NCBI RefSeq assembly: GCF_033115175.1
Contig: NW_026909196.1
Coordinates: 7,626,001 to 7,690,000 of the forward strand
Length of the DNA stretch: 64,000 nt
Source: Lepus europaeus
Taxonomy: Eukaryota; Chordata; Mammalia; Lagomorpha; Leporidae
Reading direction: 5' to 3'
The notes beneath the pieces were generated by a model. The model was given only the letters and a program-made list of their open reading frames with translations, was not told the DNA's origin and did not search any database. A program made the translations under genes and the position numbers. Below are positions 27,300-41,800 of this stretch, piece after piece. Position 1 is the stretch's first letter, and the number at the start of each line of letters is the position of its first letter.

Positions 27300-28600
27300 T
27301 TTCCGGATACGACTGGATGCAACCGGAAATATCCGGTTTTGTTTTGGCTAACTCAATCCCAGAGATTGCTACAGCCTCTGTGTTTGTGTTTTCTGGATAT
27401 TATCGATGGAGTTTATTGTTTTGAATGTTTTTTTATCTGGCAACATTAATTTTGTGCTTGGAAACACTAATTGGTTACACATGGCGATACCTGCTCTGCA
27501 CATTCGTATTTCCCAGGGAGAAAGCTAGAGGAACTGGGGCAAACAAACATGATATTTCTGTTTGTATAGATGACATTTTATGCACTTCCCTAAAGAAATG
27601 ACTTTGCTTTTCCTCAAAACCTTTTTTATTGTGATTTTCTCAGTCCATTGCATATGAATTCCACACCAGTTCCCCGGATATGACTGGATGAAAACGGAAA
27701 TATCTGTTTTTGTTTTGGCTAACTCAATCCCAGATATTGCTACAGCCTCTGTGTTTTTGTTTTCCTGATATTATCCACGACTTTATTGTTTTGAATTTTT
27801 TTTATCGGGAACATTTAATTTTGTGCTTGGAATCACTAATTCGTTCCACATGGAGACACCAGCTCTACACAGTTTTGTTTTGGCTAACTCTATCCGAAAT
27901 ATTGTGAAAGCCTCTGTGTTTGTGTTTTCTGGATATTATCGATAGACTTCATTGTTTTGAATGCTTTTATCAGGGAACTATTAATTTTGTACCGTTGAAA
28001 CACTAATTGGTCCATCATGGGGACTCCAGCTCCACACATTCGTATTTTCTAGGGTGAAAGCTAGAGGAACTGCGACAAACAAACATGATATTTCTGTTTG
28101 TATAGATGACATTTTATGCACTTGCCTAGTGAAAGGAATTTACTTTTCTCCACAACCATTTCTACTCCGATTTTCTCAGCCCATTGCATATGAATTCCAC
28201 ACCACTTTGTCCGGATATGACCGGATGAAACTAGAAATATCCGGTTGTGTTTTGGCTAACTGAATCAGAAATATTGTGAAAGCCTCTGTGTTTGTGTTTT
28301 CTGGATATTATAGATGGACTTTATGGTTTTGAATGTTTTTATCAGGGAACATTTAATTTTGTACATGAAGAACTAATTGGTTCATCATGAGTACACCAGC
28401 TCTACACATTCGTATTTTCTAAGGAGAAAGCTAGAGGAACCGCAGCAAACAAACATGATATTTCTGTTTGTATCGATGATATTTTATGGACTTGCCTAAC
28501 AAAAGTACTTTGCTTTTCTCCAAAACCATTTACACTGTGATTTTCTCGGTCCATTGCATACGAATTGCACACTACTTTCTCTGGATATGACTGGATGAAA
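27300..28600 (+). repeat. Satellite block E1, repeated at about 29,690-30,990 (offset ~2,391 bp)
   Basis: Shared markers are the GATAGACTTCATTG monomer (27,941 and 30,332) and TATCGATGATATTTTATGGAC (28,471 and 30,863). The period of 2,391 bp is about 6.4 monomers. The copy overlaps the copy of block D, so the 29.3-31 kb segment is a mosaic of two older neighbours. Confidence 0.78.
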
Positions 28601-31600
28601 CCAGACATATCCGGTTTTGTTTTGGCTAACTCAATCCGAAATATTGCTACAGCCTCTGTGTTTGTGTTTTCTGGATATTATCAATGGACTTTATTGTTTT
28701 GAATGTTTTTTTATCAGGGAACATTTAATTTTGTGCTTGGAATCACTAATTGGTTTCACATGGAGACACCAGCTCTACATGTTCATATTCTCTAGGGAGA
28801 ACGCTAGAGGAACTGTGGCAAACAAACATGATATTTCTGTTTGTATCGATGACATTTTATGCACTTGCCTAACGAAAAAAACTTTGCTTTTCTCCAAAAC
28901 CATTTTCACTGTGATTTTCTCGGTCCATTGCATACGAATTCCACACCACTTTGTCCAGGTATGACGGGATGAAACCGGAAATATCCGGTTTTGTTTGGCT
29001 AACTCAATCCGAAAAATTGCTATAGACTCTGTGTTTTTGTATTCCTGATATTATCCATGGACTTTATTGTTTTGAATGTTTTTATCAGGGAACATTTCAT
29101 TTTGTACCGTTGAAACACTAATTGGTTCCACATGGAGACACCAGCTCTACACATTCGTATTTTCTAGGGAGAAAGCCAGAGGAACTGCGGCAAACAAACA
29201 TGAAATTTCTGTTTGTATAGATGATATTTTATGCACTTGCCTAATGAAAAGACTTTGGTTTTCTCCACAACATTTTTACTGTGATTCTCTCGGTCCATTG
29301 CATACGAATTCCACACCACTTTGTCCGGATATGACTGGATGAAACCAGAAATATCCGGTTGTGTTTTGGCTAACTCAATCCTAAATATTGCTATAGCCTT
29401 TGGTTTTATGTTTCTGGATATTATCCGTGGACTTTATCATTTTCAGTGTTTTTATCAGGGAACGTTTCATTTTGTACCGTTGAAACACTAATTGCTTCAT
29501 CATGGGAACACCAGCTCTACAGATTCATATTTTCTAGGGAGAAAGCTAGAGGAACTGCGACAACAAACATGATATTTCTGTTTGTATTGATGACATTTTA
29601 TGCACTTGCCTAACGAAAAGTCTTTGCTTTTCTCCAAAACCATTTTTACTGTGATTTTCTTGGTCCATTGCATACGAATTCCACACCAGTTTTTCTGGGT
29701 ATGACTGGATGAAACCGGAAATATCCGGTTTTGTTTTGGCTAACTCAATCCCAGAGATTGCTACAGCCTCTGTGTTTGTGTTTTCTGGATATTATCGATG
29801 GAGTTTATTGTTTTGAATGTTTTTTATCTGGCAACATATAATTTTGTGCTTGGAAACACTAATTGGTTCCACATGGCGATACCAGCTCTGCATATTCGTA
29901 TTTCCCAGGGAGAAAGCTAGAGGAACTGCGACAAGCAAACATGATATTTCTGTTTCTATAGATGACATTTTATGCACTTCCCTAAAGAAATGATTTTTCT
30001 TTTCCTCAAAACCTTTTTTATTGTGATTTTCTCGGTCCATTGCATACGAATTCCACACCAGTTCACCGGATATGACTGGATGAAAACGGAAATATCCGTT
30101 TTTGTTTTGGCTAACTCAATCCCAGATATTGCTACAGCATCTGTGTTTTTGTTTTCCTGATATTATCCACGACTTTATTGTTTTGAATTTTTTTATCGGG
30201 AACATTTAATTTTGTGCTTGGAATCACTAATTCGTTCCACATGGAGACACCAGCTCTACACAGTTTTGTTTTGGCTGATTCTCTCCGAAATATTGTGAAA
30301 GCCTCTGTGTTTGTGTTTTCTGGATATTATCGATAGACTTCATTGTTTTGAATGCTTTTATCAGGGAACTATTAATTTTGTACCGTTGAAACACTAATTG
30401 GTCCATCATGGGGACTCCAGCTCCACACATTCGTATTTTCTAGGGTGAAAGCTAGAGGAACTGTGACAAACAAACATGATATTTCTGTTTGTATAGATGA
30501 CATTTTATGCACTTGCCTAATGAAAGGAATTTACTTTTCTCCACAACCATTTCTACTCTGATTTTCTCAGCCCATTGCATATGAATTCCACACCACTTTG
30601 TCCAGATATGACCGGAAGAAACCAGAAATATCCAGTTGTGTTTTGGCTAACTGAATCCGAAATATTGTGAAAACCTCTGTGTTTGTGTTTTCTGGATATT
30701 ATAGATGGACTTTATGGTTTTGAATGTTTTTATCAGGGAACATTTAATTTTGCACAGTTGAAGAACTAATTGGTTCATCATGAGAACACCAGCTCTACAC
30801 ATTCGTATTTTCTAGGGAGAAAGCTATAGGAACATTGACAAACAAACATGATATCTCTGTTTGTATCGATGATATTTTATGGACTTGCCTAACAAAAGTA
30901 CTTTGCTTTTCTCCAAAACCATTTTCACTGTGATTTTCTCGGTCCATTGCATACGAATTCCACACCACTTTGTCCGGGTATGACTGGATGAAACCGGAAA
31001 TATCCGGTTTTGTTTTGGCTAACTCAATCCGAAAAATTGCTATGGACTCTTTGTTTGTGTATTCCTGATATTATCCATGGACTTTATTGTTTTGAATGTT
31101 TTTATCAGGGAACATTTTTCATTGTGTACCGTTGAAACACTAATTGGTTCATCAAGGGAACAGCAGCTCTACACATTCGTATTTTCTAGGGAGAAAGCTA
31201 GAGGAACTGCAGCAAACAAACATGAAATTTCTGTTTTTATAGATGACATTTTATGCACTTGCCTAAAGAAAAGACTTTGCTTTTCTCCAAAACCATTTCT
31301 CCTGTGATTTTCTTGGTCCATTGCATACAAATTTGAAGCCATTTTGTCCGGATATGACTGGATGAAACCAGAAATATCCGGTTGTGTTTTGGCTAACTCA
31401 ATGCGAAATATTGTGAAAGTTTCTGTATTTGTGTTTTCCGGATATTATCGATGGACTTTACTGTTTTGAATGTTTTTTATGGGGGAACATTTAATTTTGT
31501 ACCGGAGAAACACTAATTGGTTCATCATGGGGACACCAGCTCTACACATTTGTATTTTCTAGGGAGAAAGCTAGAGGAACTGCGGCAAACAAACATGATA

Positions 31601-32327
31601 TTTCTGTTTGTATAGATGACATTTTATGCACTTGCCTAACGAAAAGATTTTGCTTTTCTCCAAATCCATTTTTACTGTGATTTACTTGGTCCATTGCATA
31701 CGAATTCCACACCACTTTGTCAGGATATGACTGGATGAAACCAGAAATATCCCGTTTTTTTTTTGGCTAAGTCAATCCCAGATATTGCTACAGCCTCTGA
31801 GTTTGTGTTTTCTGGATATTATCAATGGACTTTAATGTTTTGAATTTTTATTATCGGGGAACATTATATTTTGAGCTTGAATACAATAATTGGTTCCACA
31901 TGGAGACACCAGCTCTACATATTCGTATTTTCTAGGTAGAAAGCTGGAGGAACTGGGATAAACAAACCTTAAATATCTGTTTGTGTAGATGACATTTTAT
32001 GCACTTGCCTAACGAAAAAACTTTGCTTTTCTCCAAAACCATTTTTACTGTCATTTTCTCGGTCCATTGCATACTAATTCCACACCAGTTTGTCCGGATA
32101 TGACTAGATGAAACCAGAAATATCCGGTTGTGTTTTGGCTAACTCAATCCGAAATATTGTGAAAACCTCTGTGTCTGTGTTTTCTGGATATTATCGATGG
32201 ACTTTCTTTTTTTGAATGTTTTTAACAGGGAACATTTAATATTGTACCCTTGAAGCACTAATTGGTTCATCATGGGAACAGCAGCACTACATATTCCTAT
32301 TTACTAGGGAGAAATCTAGAGGAACTG

Positions 32328-32331
32328 TGGC
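32328..32331. repeat. Left target-site duplication (TGGC) of the solo LTR
   Basis: An uninterrupted monomer reads GAACTGTGGCAAACAAAC at this place. Here GAACTGTGGC is followed by the LTR, and TGGC is repeated before AAACAAAC. Confidence 0.85.
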
Positions 32332-32886
32332 TGTAAGACCCCTTAAGCAGGTGTCCCACAATCCGGACCCCCAGAAACACAGACTCCACTCCAATCACTG
32401 CAAGCGCAAGAGGAAGTTTATTGCATTTGCAAATGGGCCGTCTCAATAGAGAGAGCGGCGGCGATCATCAATTTCACAGAGTATTTAAGGCTTAAAACCA
32501 CAACATTAGCATATTTCCACAATATTACAATTTCATTTGGTAACCTAAAGGATTACAGGGTAAAAGGGGGTTTCCAGGGTAAAAGGGAAGAAGTTACATG
32601 CTGTATGTGCCTTGTGGTTTTCATTTTTAGCTTGAGCAAGCAAGGGCAGGGGTCGATGTAATAACTTGTGGTGTTGAAACAGGACATAGGTTGGGTACAT
32701 TTTGTTAACTTCTGCCTTTATAGTTCCTAAAACCGGTTACAAAACGATTACATACTACAAGTTCAGCTAAAGTTCAGCTATCTTATGAAAGCATTGTTGC
32801 AAGCCCAGCTAATTTGCACAGAAGCAGAACAATATGCAGTTAGCTCAAGCAACTCCATCTTAAACCTAAACTGCCTAATTCTTTCA
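32332..32886 (-). mobile_element. Solo LTR of an endogenous retrovirus, 555 bp, minus strand
   Basis: A block unrelated to the satellite splits one monomer and is flanked by a 4-bp duplication (TGGC). It begins TGTAAGACC and ends TTCTTTCA on the + strand, so both strands have the TG...CA ends of an LTR. On the minus strand a TATA-like TTAAATA (32,488-32,482) is followed about 60 bases later by AATAAA (32,422-32,417) and then by a GGGGTCTTACA end, in the order U3-R-U5. No internal retroviral sequence is present, so this is a recombination-derived solo LTR. A 4-bp duplication and a TGAAAG start suggest a class I (gammaretrovirus-like) element; the family is not identified. The surrounding satellite continues in register on both sides. 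Confidence 0.88.
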
Positions 32887-32890
32887 TGGC
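32887..32890. repeat. Right target-site duplication (TGGC) of the solo LTR
   Basis: Second copy of the 4-bp target sequence; the interrupted monomer resumes with AAACAAACATTATATTTCTG. Confidence 0.85.
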
Positions 32891-35800
32891 AAACAAACAT
32901 TATATTTCTGCTTGCATAGATGACATTTTATGCACTTGCCTAATGAAAAGATTTTGCTTTTCTCTAAAACCATTTTTACTTTGATTTTCTCGGTCCATTG
33001 CATATGAATTCCACACCTGTTTGTCTGGATATGACTGGATGAACCCGGAAATATCCTGTTTTGTTTTGGCTAACTCAATACCAGATATTGCTACAGCCTC
33101 TGTGCTTGTGTTTTCCGGATATTATCAACGGACTTAATTGTTCTCAATGTTTTTTATCACTGAACATTGAATTTTGTGCTTGGAAACACTAATTGGTTCC
33201 ACATGGAGACAAAAGCTCTACACATTCGTATTTTCCAGGGAGAAAGCTAGAGGAACTGCGGCAAAGGAACATGATATTTCTGTTTGTATAGATGACATTT
33301 TATCTACTTGCATAATGAAAATACTTTGCTTTTCTCCAAAACCATTAGTACTGTGATTTTCTCGGTCCATTGCACACGAATTACACACCACTTTGTCCAG
33401 ATATGACTGGATGAAACCAGAAATATCGGATTGTATTTTGGCTAACTCAATCCCAGATATTGCTACAGCCTCTGTGTTAGTGTTTTCCTGATATTATACA
33501 TGGACTTTATTGTTTTGAATGTTTTTATCAGGGAACATTTAATTTAGAGCTAGATACTCTAATTGGTTTCACATGGAGACACCAGCTCTACACATTCGTA
33601 TTTTCTAGGGAGAAAGCTAGAGGAACTGCGGCAAACAAACATGATATATCTGTTTGTATAGATGACATTTTATGCACTTGCATAACGAAAAGACTTTGCT
33701 TTTCTCCAAAATCATTTTTACTGTGATTTTCTTGGTCCATTGCATACGAATTCCACACCACTTTGTCCGGATATGACTGGATGAAAACAGAAATATCCGG
33801 TTGTGTTTTGGCGAACTCAATTTGAAGTATTGTGAAAGACTCCGTGTTTGTGTTTTCTGGATATTATCGATGGACGTTATTGTTTTGAATGTTTTTATTA
33901 GGCAACATTTAATTTTGTATCGTTGAAACACTAATTGGTTCATCACTAGTTGACTCCACATTGTGACACCAGCTCTGCACATTCGTATTTTCTAGGGAGA
34001 AAGCTAGAGGAACTGCTGCAAACAAACGTGATATTTCTGTTTATATAGATGACATTTTATGCACTTGCCTAATGAAAAGACTTTGCTATTCTCCAAAACC
34101 ATTTTTACTGTGATTTTTCAGTCCATTGCATACGAATTCCACCCCGCTTTGTGCGATACTGGAAGAAACCAGAAGTATCCGGTTGTGTTTTTGCTAACTC
34201 AATACGAAATATTGTGAAAGCATCTGCTTTTGTGTTTTCTGGATATTATCAACGGACTTTATTGTTTTCAATATTTATTATCAGGGAACATTTGATTTTG
34301 TGCTGAGAATAACTAATTGATTCCACATGGAGACACCAGCTGTACATATTTGTATTCTCTAGGGAGCAAGCTAGAGGAACTGTGGCAGACAAACATGATA
34401 TATCTGTTTGCATAGATGACATTTTATGCACTTGCCTAAGGAAAAGACTTTGCTTTCCTCCAAAACCATTTTTACTGTGATTTTCTCTTTCCATTACATA
34501 CGAATTCCACACCACTTTGACCGGATATGACTGGATGAAACCAGAAATATCCGGTTGTGTTTTGGCTAACTCAACCCTAGATATTGCTACAGCCTCTGTG
34601 TTTGTGTTTTCTGGATGTTATAGACGGACTTTATTGTTTTTAATATTTTTATCGGGGAACATTTAATTTTGTACTGCAGAAAAATTAACTGGTTCCACAT
34701 GGAGACACCAGCTCTACACATTCTTATTTTCTAGGGAGAAAGCTAGAGGAACTGCGGCAAAGAAACATGATATTTCTGTTTGTATCGATGACATTTTATG
34801 CACTTGCCTAACGAAAAGACTTTGCTTTTCTCCAAAACGATTTTTGCTCTGATTTTCTCAGTCCATTGCATACAATTCCACAACAGTTTGTCCGGATATG
34901 ACTGGATGAAACTGAAAAACTATCGGGATTTCTTTTGGCTAACGCTATTCCAGCTATTGCCTCAGCCTCTGTGTTTGTGTTTTCTAGATATTAATAATGG
35001 ACTTTATTGTTTTGATGTTTTTTATTGGGGAACATTTAATTTTGTACCATAGAAACACTAATTGGTTCCACAGGGAGACACCAGCTCTACACATTCGTAT
35101 TTTCTAGGGAGAAAGCTAGAGGAACTGCGGCAAACAAACATTATATTTCTGTTTGTATAGATGACATTTTATGCACTTGCATAACGAAAAGACTGCTTTT
35201 CTCCAAAGCCATTTTTACTCTGATTTTCTCAGCCCATTGCATAAGAATTCTACACCAGTTTGTCTGGATATGACTGGATGAAAACATAAATATCTGGTTT
35301 TGTTTTGGCTAACTCAATCCCAGATATTGCTACAGAATCTCTGTGTATTCCTGATATTATCCACGGACTTTATTGTTTTGCATGTTTTTTATCAGGGAAC
35401 ATTTAATTTTGTGCTTGGAATCACTAACTGGTTCCACATGTAGACAGCAGCTCTACACATTCATATTTTCTAGGGAGAAAGCTAGAGGAACTGCGACAAA
35501 CAAACATGATATTTCTGTTTGTATAGATGACATTTTATGCACTTGCCTAACGAAAACACTGCTTTTCGCCAAAACCATTTTTACTCTGATTTTCTCGGTC
35601 CATTGCATACGAATTCCACACCAGTTTGTCCCGATATGACTGGATGAAACCGGAAATATCCTGTTTTGTTTTGGCTAACTCAATCCCAGATATTGCTGCA
35701 GCCTCTGTGTTTGTGTATTCCTGATATTATCCATGGACTTTATTGTTTTGCATGTTTTTTTTCAGGGAACATTTAATTTTGTGCTTGGAATCACTAATTG

Positions 35801-38800
35801 GTTCCACATGTAGACAGCAGCTCTACACATTCATATTTTATAGGGAGAAAGCTAGAGGAACTGCGGAGAACAAACATGATGTTTCTGTTTGTATAAATGA
35901 CATTTTATGCACTTGCCTAACAAAAAGACTTTGCTTTTATCCAAAATCATTTTTACTGTTATTTTCTCGGTCCATTCATCCGAATTACACCCCATTTTGT
36001 CCGAATATGACTGGATAAAACTGGAAATATCCGGTTATGTTTTGGCTAACTCTATCCCAGATAATGCTTCAGCCTCTGTGTGTGTGTTTTCTGGATATTA
36101 TCAATGGACTTTATTGTTTTGAATGTTTTTAATCGGAGAACATTTTATTTTGAGCTTGGATACAGTAATTGGTTCCACATGGAGACACCAGCTCTACACA
36201 TTCGTATTTTCTAGGGAGAAATCTAGAGGAACTGCGACAAACAAACATGATATTTCTGTTTGTATAGATGATATTTTATGCACTTGCCTAACGAAAAGAC
36301 TGCTTTTCGCCAAAACCATTTTTACTCTGATTTTCTCGGTCTATTGCATACGAATTCCACACCAGTTTTTCCGGATATGAGTGGATGAAACCAGAAATAT
36401 CCGGTTGTGTTTTGGCTACTCAATCCGAAATATTGTGAAAGCCTCTGTGTTTGTGTATTCCTGATATTATCCATGGACTTTATTGTTTTGAATGTTTTTT
36501 ATTTGTGAACATTCAATTTGTGCTTGGAAACAGTAATTGGTTCTACATGGAGACACCAGCTCTACACATTCGTATATTTTAGGGAGAAAGCTAGAGGAAC
36601 TGCTGCAAAGAAACATGATATTTCTGTTTGTATAGATGACATTTTACACAGTTTCCTAACGAAAAGACTTTGCTTTTCTCCAAATCCATTTTAACTCTGA
36701 TTTTCTCGGTCCATTGCATATGAATTCCATACCACTTTGTCCGGATATGACTGGAAGAAACCGGAAATATCCAGTTTTGTTTTGGCTAACTCAATCCCAG
36801 ATATTGCTACAGCATCTCTGTTTGTGTTTTCTGGATATTATCAATGGACTTCATTGTTTTGAATGTTTTTTATGGGGGAACATTTAGTTTTGTGCTTGGA
36901 AACACTAATTGTTTCTACATGGAGACACTAGATCTACACATTCCTATTTTCTAGGGAGAAAGCTAGAGGAACTGTGACAAACACTCATGATATTTCTGTT
37001 TGTATAGATGACATTTTATGCACTATCCAAAGGAAAAGACTTTGCTTTTCTCCAAAACAATTTTTACTGTGATTCTCTCAGTCTACTGCATACAAATTCC
37101 ACACCAGTTTGTCCGGATATGACTGGATGAAACCAGAAATATCCGGTTGTTTTTTTGCTAACTCAATCCGAAATATTGTGAAATCCTCTGTGTTTTTTCT
37201 GGATATTATCGATGGACTTTACTGTTTTGAATGTTTGTTATCAGGGAACATTTAATTTTCTACCGTTGAAACACTAATTGGTTCATCAAGGGACACCAGC
37301 TCTACACATTCGTATATTCTAGGGAGAAAGCTAGAGGAACTGTGGCAAACAAACATGATATTTCTGTTTGTATAGATGACATTTTATGCACTTGCCTAAC
37401 AAAAATATGATGGTTTTCCTCAAAACGATTTTTACTGTCATTTTCTCGGTCCATTCCTTAAGAATTCCACACAACTTTGTCCAGATATGACTGGATGTAA
37501 CTGGAAATATCCGGTTTTGTTTTGGCTAACTCAATCCCAGATAATGCTTCAGCCTCTGTGTTGGTGTTTTCTGAATATTATCAACGGACTTTATTGTTCT
37601 GAATGTTTTTTTTTATCAGGGAACATTTTACTTTTGAGCTTGGATACAGTAATTGGTTCCGCATGCAGACCCAAGCTCTATGTATTCGTATTTTCTAGGG
37701 AGAAACCTAAAGGAATGGCAACAAACAAATATGATATTTCTGTTTTTATAGATGACATTTTATGCACTTGCCTAACGAAAAGACTGTGCTTTTCTCAAAA
37801 CCATTTTTACTGTGATTTTCTCAATCCATTGCATACGAATTCCACACCATTTTGTCTGGATATGAGTGGATGTAACTAGAAATTCCGGTTTTGTTTTGGC
37901 TAACTCAATCCCATATATTGCTGCAGCCTCTGTGTTTGTGTTTTCCAGATATTATCCACAGACTTTATTGTTTTGAATATTTTTTATCTGGGAACATTTA
38001 ATTTTGTACCATAGAAACACCAATTGGTTCATCATGGGAACACCAGCTCTACATTTTCGTATTTTCTAGGGAGAAAGCTAGAGGAACTGCAGCAAACAAA
38101 CATGATATTTCTGTTTGTATAGATGACATTTTATGCACTTGCCTAACGAAGAAAATTTGCTTTTGCCCAAAACCGTTTTTACTGTGATTTTCTCGGTTCA
38201 TTGCATACGATCTTCAGAGCAGTTTGTCCGGATATGACTGGATGAAACCAGAAATATCCTGTTGTGTTTGGCTAACTGAATCCGAAATATTGTGAAAGCC
38301 TTTGTGTTTGTGTTTTCAGGATATTATCAACGGACTTTATTGTTTTGAATGTTTTTTATCAGGGAACATTTAATTTTGTGCTTGGAAACACTAATTGGTT
38401 CCACAGGGAGACACCAGCTCTACACATTCCTATTTTCTAGGGAGAAAGCTTGAGGAACTGCGGATAAAACATGATATTTTTGTTTGTATAGCTGATATTT
38501 AAGGCAATTTCCAAATGAAAACACTTTGATTTTCTCCAAAACCATTTTTACTCATATGTTCTCAGACTATTCCATACGAATTCACAAAACTTCGTCTGGA
38601 TATGACTGGATGAAACCGGAAATATCCGGGTTTGTTTTGGCTAACTCAATCCCAGATATTGCTACAGCCTCTGTGTTTGTGTTTTCTGGATATTATGAAT
38701 GGACTTTATTGTATTGAATGTTTTTATCAGGGAACATTTAATTTTGTACCATTGAAACACTAATTGGTTCGTCATGGGAACACCAGCTCTACACATTCGT

Positions 38801-41800
38801 ATTTTCTAGGGAGAGAGCTAGAGGAACTTTGGCAGACAAACATGATATGTCTGTTTGCATAGATGATATTTTATGCACTTGCCTAACGAAAAGATTTTGC
38901 TTTTCTTCAAATCCATTTTTACTATGATTTTCTCGGTCCATTGCATATGAATTCCACACCACTTTGTCCAGGTATGACTGGATGAAACCAGAAATATCCG
39001 GTTGTGTTTTGGCTAACTCCATCCCATATATTGCTACTGCCTCTATGTTTGTGATTTCCGGATATTATCAACGGACTTTATGGTTTTGAATGTTTTTTAT
39101 CAGGGAACATTTAATTTTGTGCTTGGAATCGGTAATTGGTTCCACATGGAGACACCAGCTCTACACATTCATATTTTCTAGGGAGAAAGCTAGAGGAACT
39201 GTGGCAAACAAACATGATATTTCTGTTTGTATAGATGACATTTTATGCACTTGCCTAACGAAAAGACTTTGCTTTTCTCCACAACCATTTTACTGTGATT
39301 TTCTCGGTCCATTGCATACGAATTCCACACCAGTTTGTCCGGATATGACTGGATGAAACAAGAAATATCCAGTTGTGTTTTGGCTAACTCAATCCGAAAT
39401 ATTGTGAATCCTGTGTGTTTGTGTTTTCTGGATATTATCAATGGAATTTATTGTTTGAATATTTATTATCAGGGAATATTTAATTTTATGCTGGGAAACA
39501 GTAATTGGTTCCACATGGAGACATCAGCTGTACATATTTTTATTATCTAGGGAGCAAGCTAGACGAACTTAGGCAGACAAACAGGATATGTCTGTTTGCA
39601 TAGATGACATTTTATGCACTTGCCTAACGAAAAGATTTGCTTCCCTCAAAACCACTTTTACTGTGAATTTCTCTTTCCATTACATATGAATTCCACACCA
39701 CTTTGACGGGATATGCCTGGACGAAACCAGAAGTATCCGGTTGTGTTTTGGCTAATTCAATACCAGATATTGCTAGAGCCTCTGTGTTTGTGTTTTCTGG
39801 ATATTATCAACGGACCTTATTGTTTTCAATTTTTTCATCAGTGAACATTTAATTTTTTGCTGGGAAAAAACTAATTGGTTCCACATGGAGACACCAGCTC
39901 TACACATCTTTATTTTCTAGGGAGAAAGCTAGAGGAACTGCAGCAAAGAAACATGATATTTTTCTTTCTATAGATGATATTTTATGCACCTGCCTAAAGA
40001 AAAGACTTTGCCTTTTCCAAAACCATTGTTACTGTGATTTTCTCGGTCCATTGCATACGAATTCCACATCAATTTTAGGGATATGACTGTATGAAACCAA
40101 AAATATCCAGTTGTGTTTTGGCTAATTCAATCCCAGATATTGCTAGAGCCTCTGTGTATGTTTTTTCCAGATATTATCTATGGCCTTATTGTGTTGGATG
40201 TTTTTTATCAGGGAACATTTAATTTTGTGCTGGGAAACAATAGTTGGTTCCACTTGGAGAAATCAGCTCTACACATTCTTATATTCTAGCTAGAATGCTA
40301 CAGGAACTGCGGCAAACAACATGATATTTCTGTTTGTATAGATGACTTTTAAGCATTTGCCTAAGAGAAAATCTTGCTTTACAGCAAAACCATTTTTACT
40401 GTGATTTTCTCGGTCCATTGCATGCGAATTCCACACCACTTTTTCCGGATATGACTGGATGAAACCAGAAATATCTACTTGTGTTTTGGCTAATTCAATC
40501 CCAGATATTGCTACCGCTTCTGTGTTTGTTTTTTCTGGATATTATAAATGGGCTTTATTGTTTTGAATGTTTTTTTCAGGGAACATTTAATTTTGTACAA
40601 TAGAAACACTAATTGATTCCACATGGAGACACAAGCTATACATATTCATACTTTCTAGGGAGAAAGCTAGAGGAACTCCAGCAAACAAACATGATATTTC
40701 TGTTTGCATAGATGACATTTTATGCACTTGCCTAAGGAAAAGACTTTGCTTTCCTCCAAAACCATTTTTGCTGTGATTTTCTCGGTCCATTGCATATGAA
40801 TTCCACCAAACTTTGTCCGGATATAACTGGATGAAACCAGAAATATCCGGTTGTGTTTTGGCTAACTCAATCGAAATATTGTGAAAGATTTTTTGTTTGT
40901 GTTTTCAGGATATTATCCAAGGACTTTATTGTTTTGAATGTTTTTGTCAGAGAACGTTTAATTTTGTGCCATAAAAACACTAATTGGTTCCACATGTAGA
41001 CACCAGCTCTACACATTCGTATTTTCCAGGGAGGAAGCTAGAGGAACTGCGGCAATCAAACATGATATTTTTGTTTGTATAGCTGATATTTAATGCACTT
41101 TTAATGAGAAGACTTTGCATTTCTCAAAACCTTTTTTACTCTTATGTTCTCAGTCTATTGCATACGAATTCCACACCACTTCGTCTGCATATGGCCAGAT
41201 GAAACCAGAAATATCCGGTTGTGTTTTGCCTAACTCAATCCCAGATATTGCTACAGCCTCTGTGTTTGTGTTTTCCGGATATTATCAATGGACTTTAATG
41301 TTTTGAATTTTTTTATCAGGGAACATTTAATTTTGTGCTGGGAAACACTAATTGGATCCACACGGAGATACCAGCTCTACACATTTTTATTTTCCAGGCA
41401 GAAATTAGAGGAACTGCGGCAAACAAACATGATATTTCTGTTTGTACTATGACATTTTATGCAATTGCCTAACAAAAAGTCTTTGCTTTTCTCCAAAACC
41501 ATTTTTATTGTGATTTTCTCTGTCCATTGCATGTGAATTCCACACCACTTTGTCCGGATATGAGTGGATGAAACCAGAAATATCCGGTTGGTTTTGGCTA
41601 ACTCTATCCCAGATATTGCTACAGCCTCTGTGTTTGTGTTTTCTGGATATTATCGATAGACTGTATTGTTTGGAATGTTTTTATCAGGGAACATTTAATT
41701 TTGTACCATTGAAACACTAATTGGTTCATCAAGGGGACTCCAACTCTACACATTCGTATTTTTTAGGGAGAATACTATAAGAACTGCGGCGTACAAACAT

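Larger units (their letters stand above)
23166..32331 (+). repeat. Satellite array, middle part with partial block duplications
   Basis: The same ~371-bp monomer in the same orientation, about 24-25 units, more variable than the left part. Two families of block duplication are visible: 23,930-24,940 with 29,315-30,325 (offset 5,385 bp) and 27,300-28,600 with 29,690-30,990 (offset about 2,391 bp). Truncated monomers are frequent (junctions near 24,880, 26,811, 27,868 and 30,263). The part ends at the LTR insertion. Confidence 0.95.
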
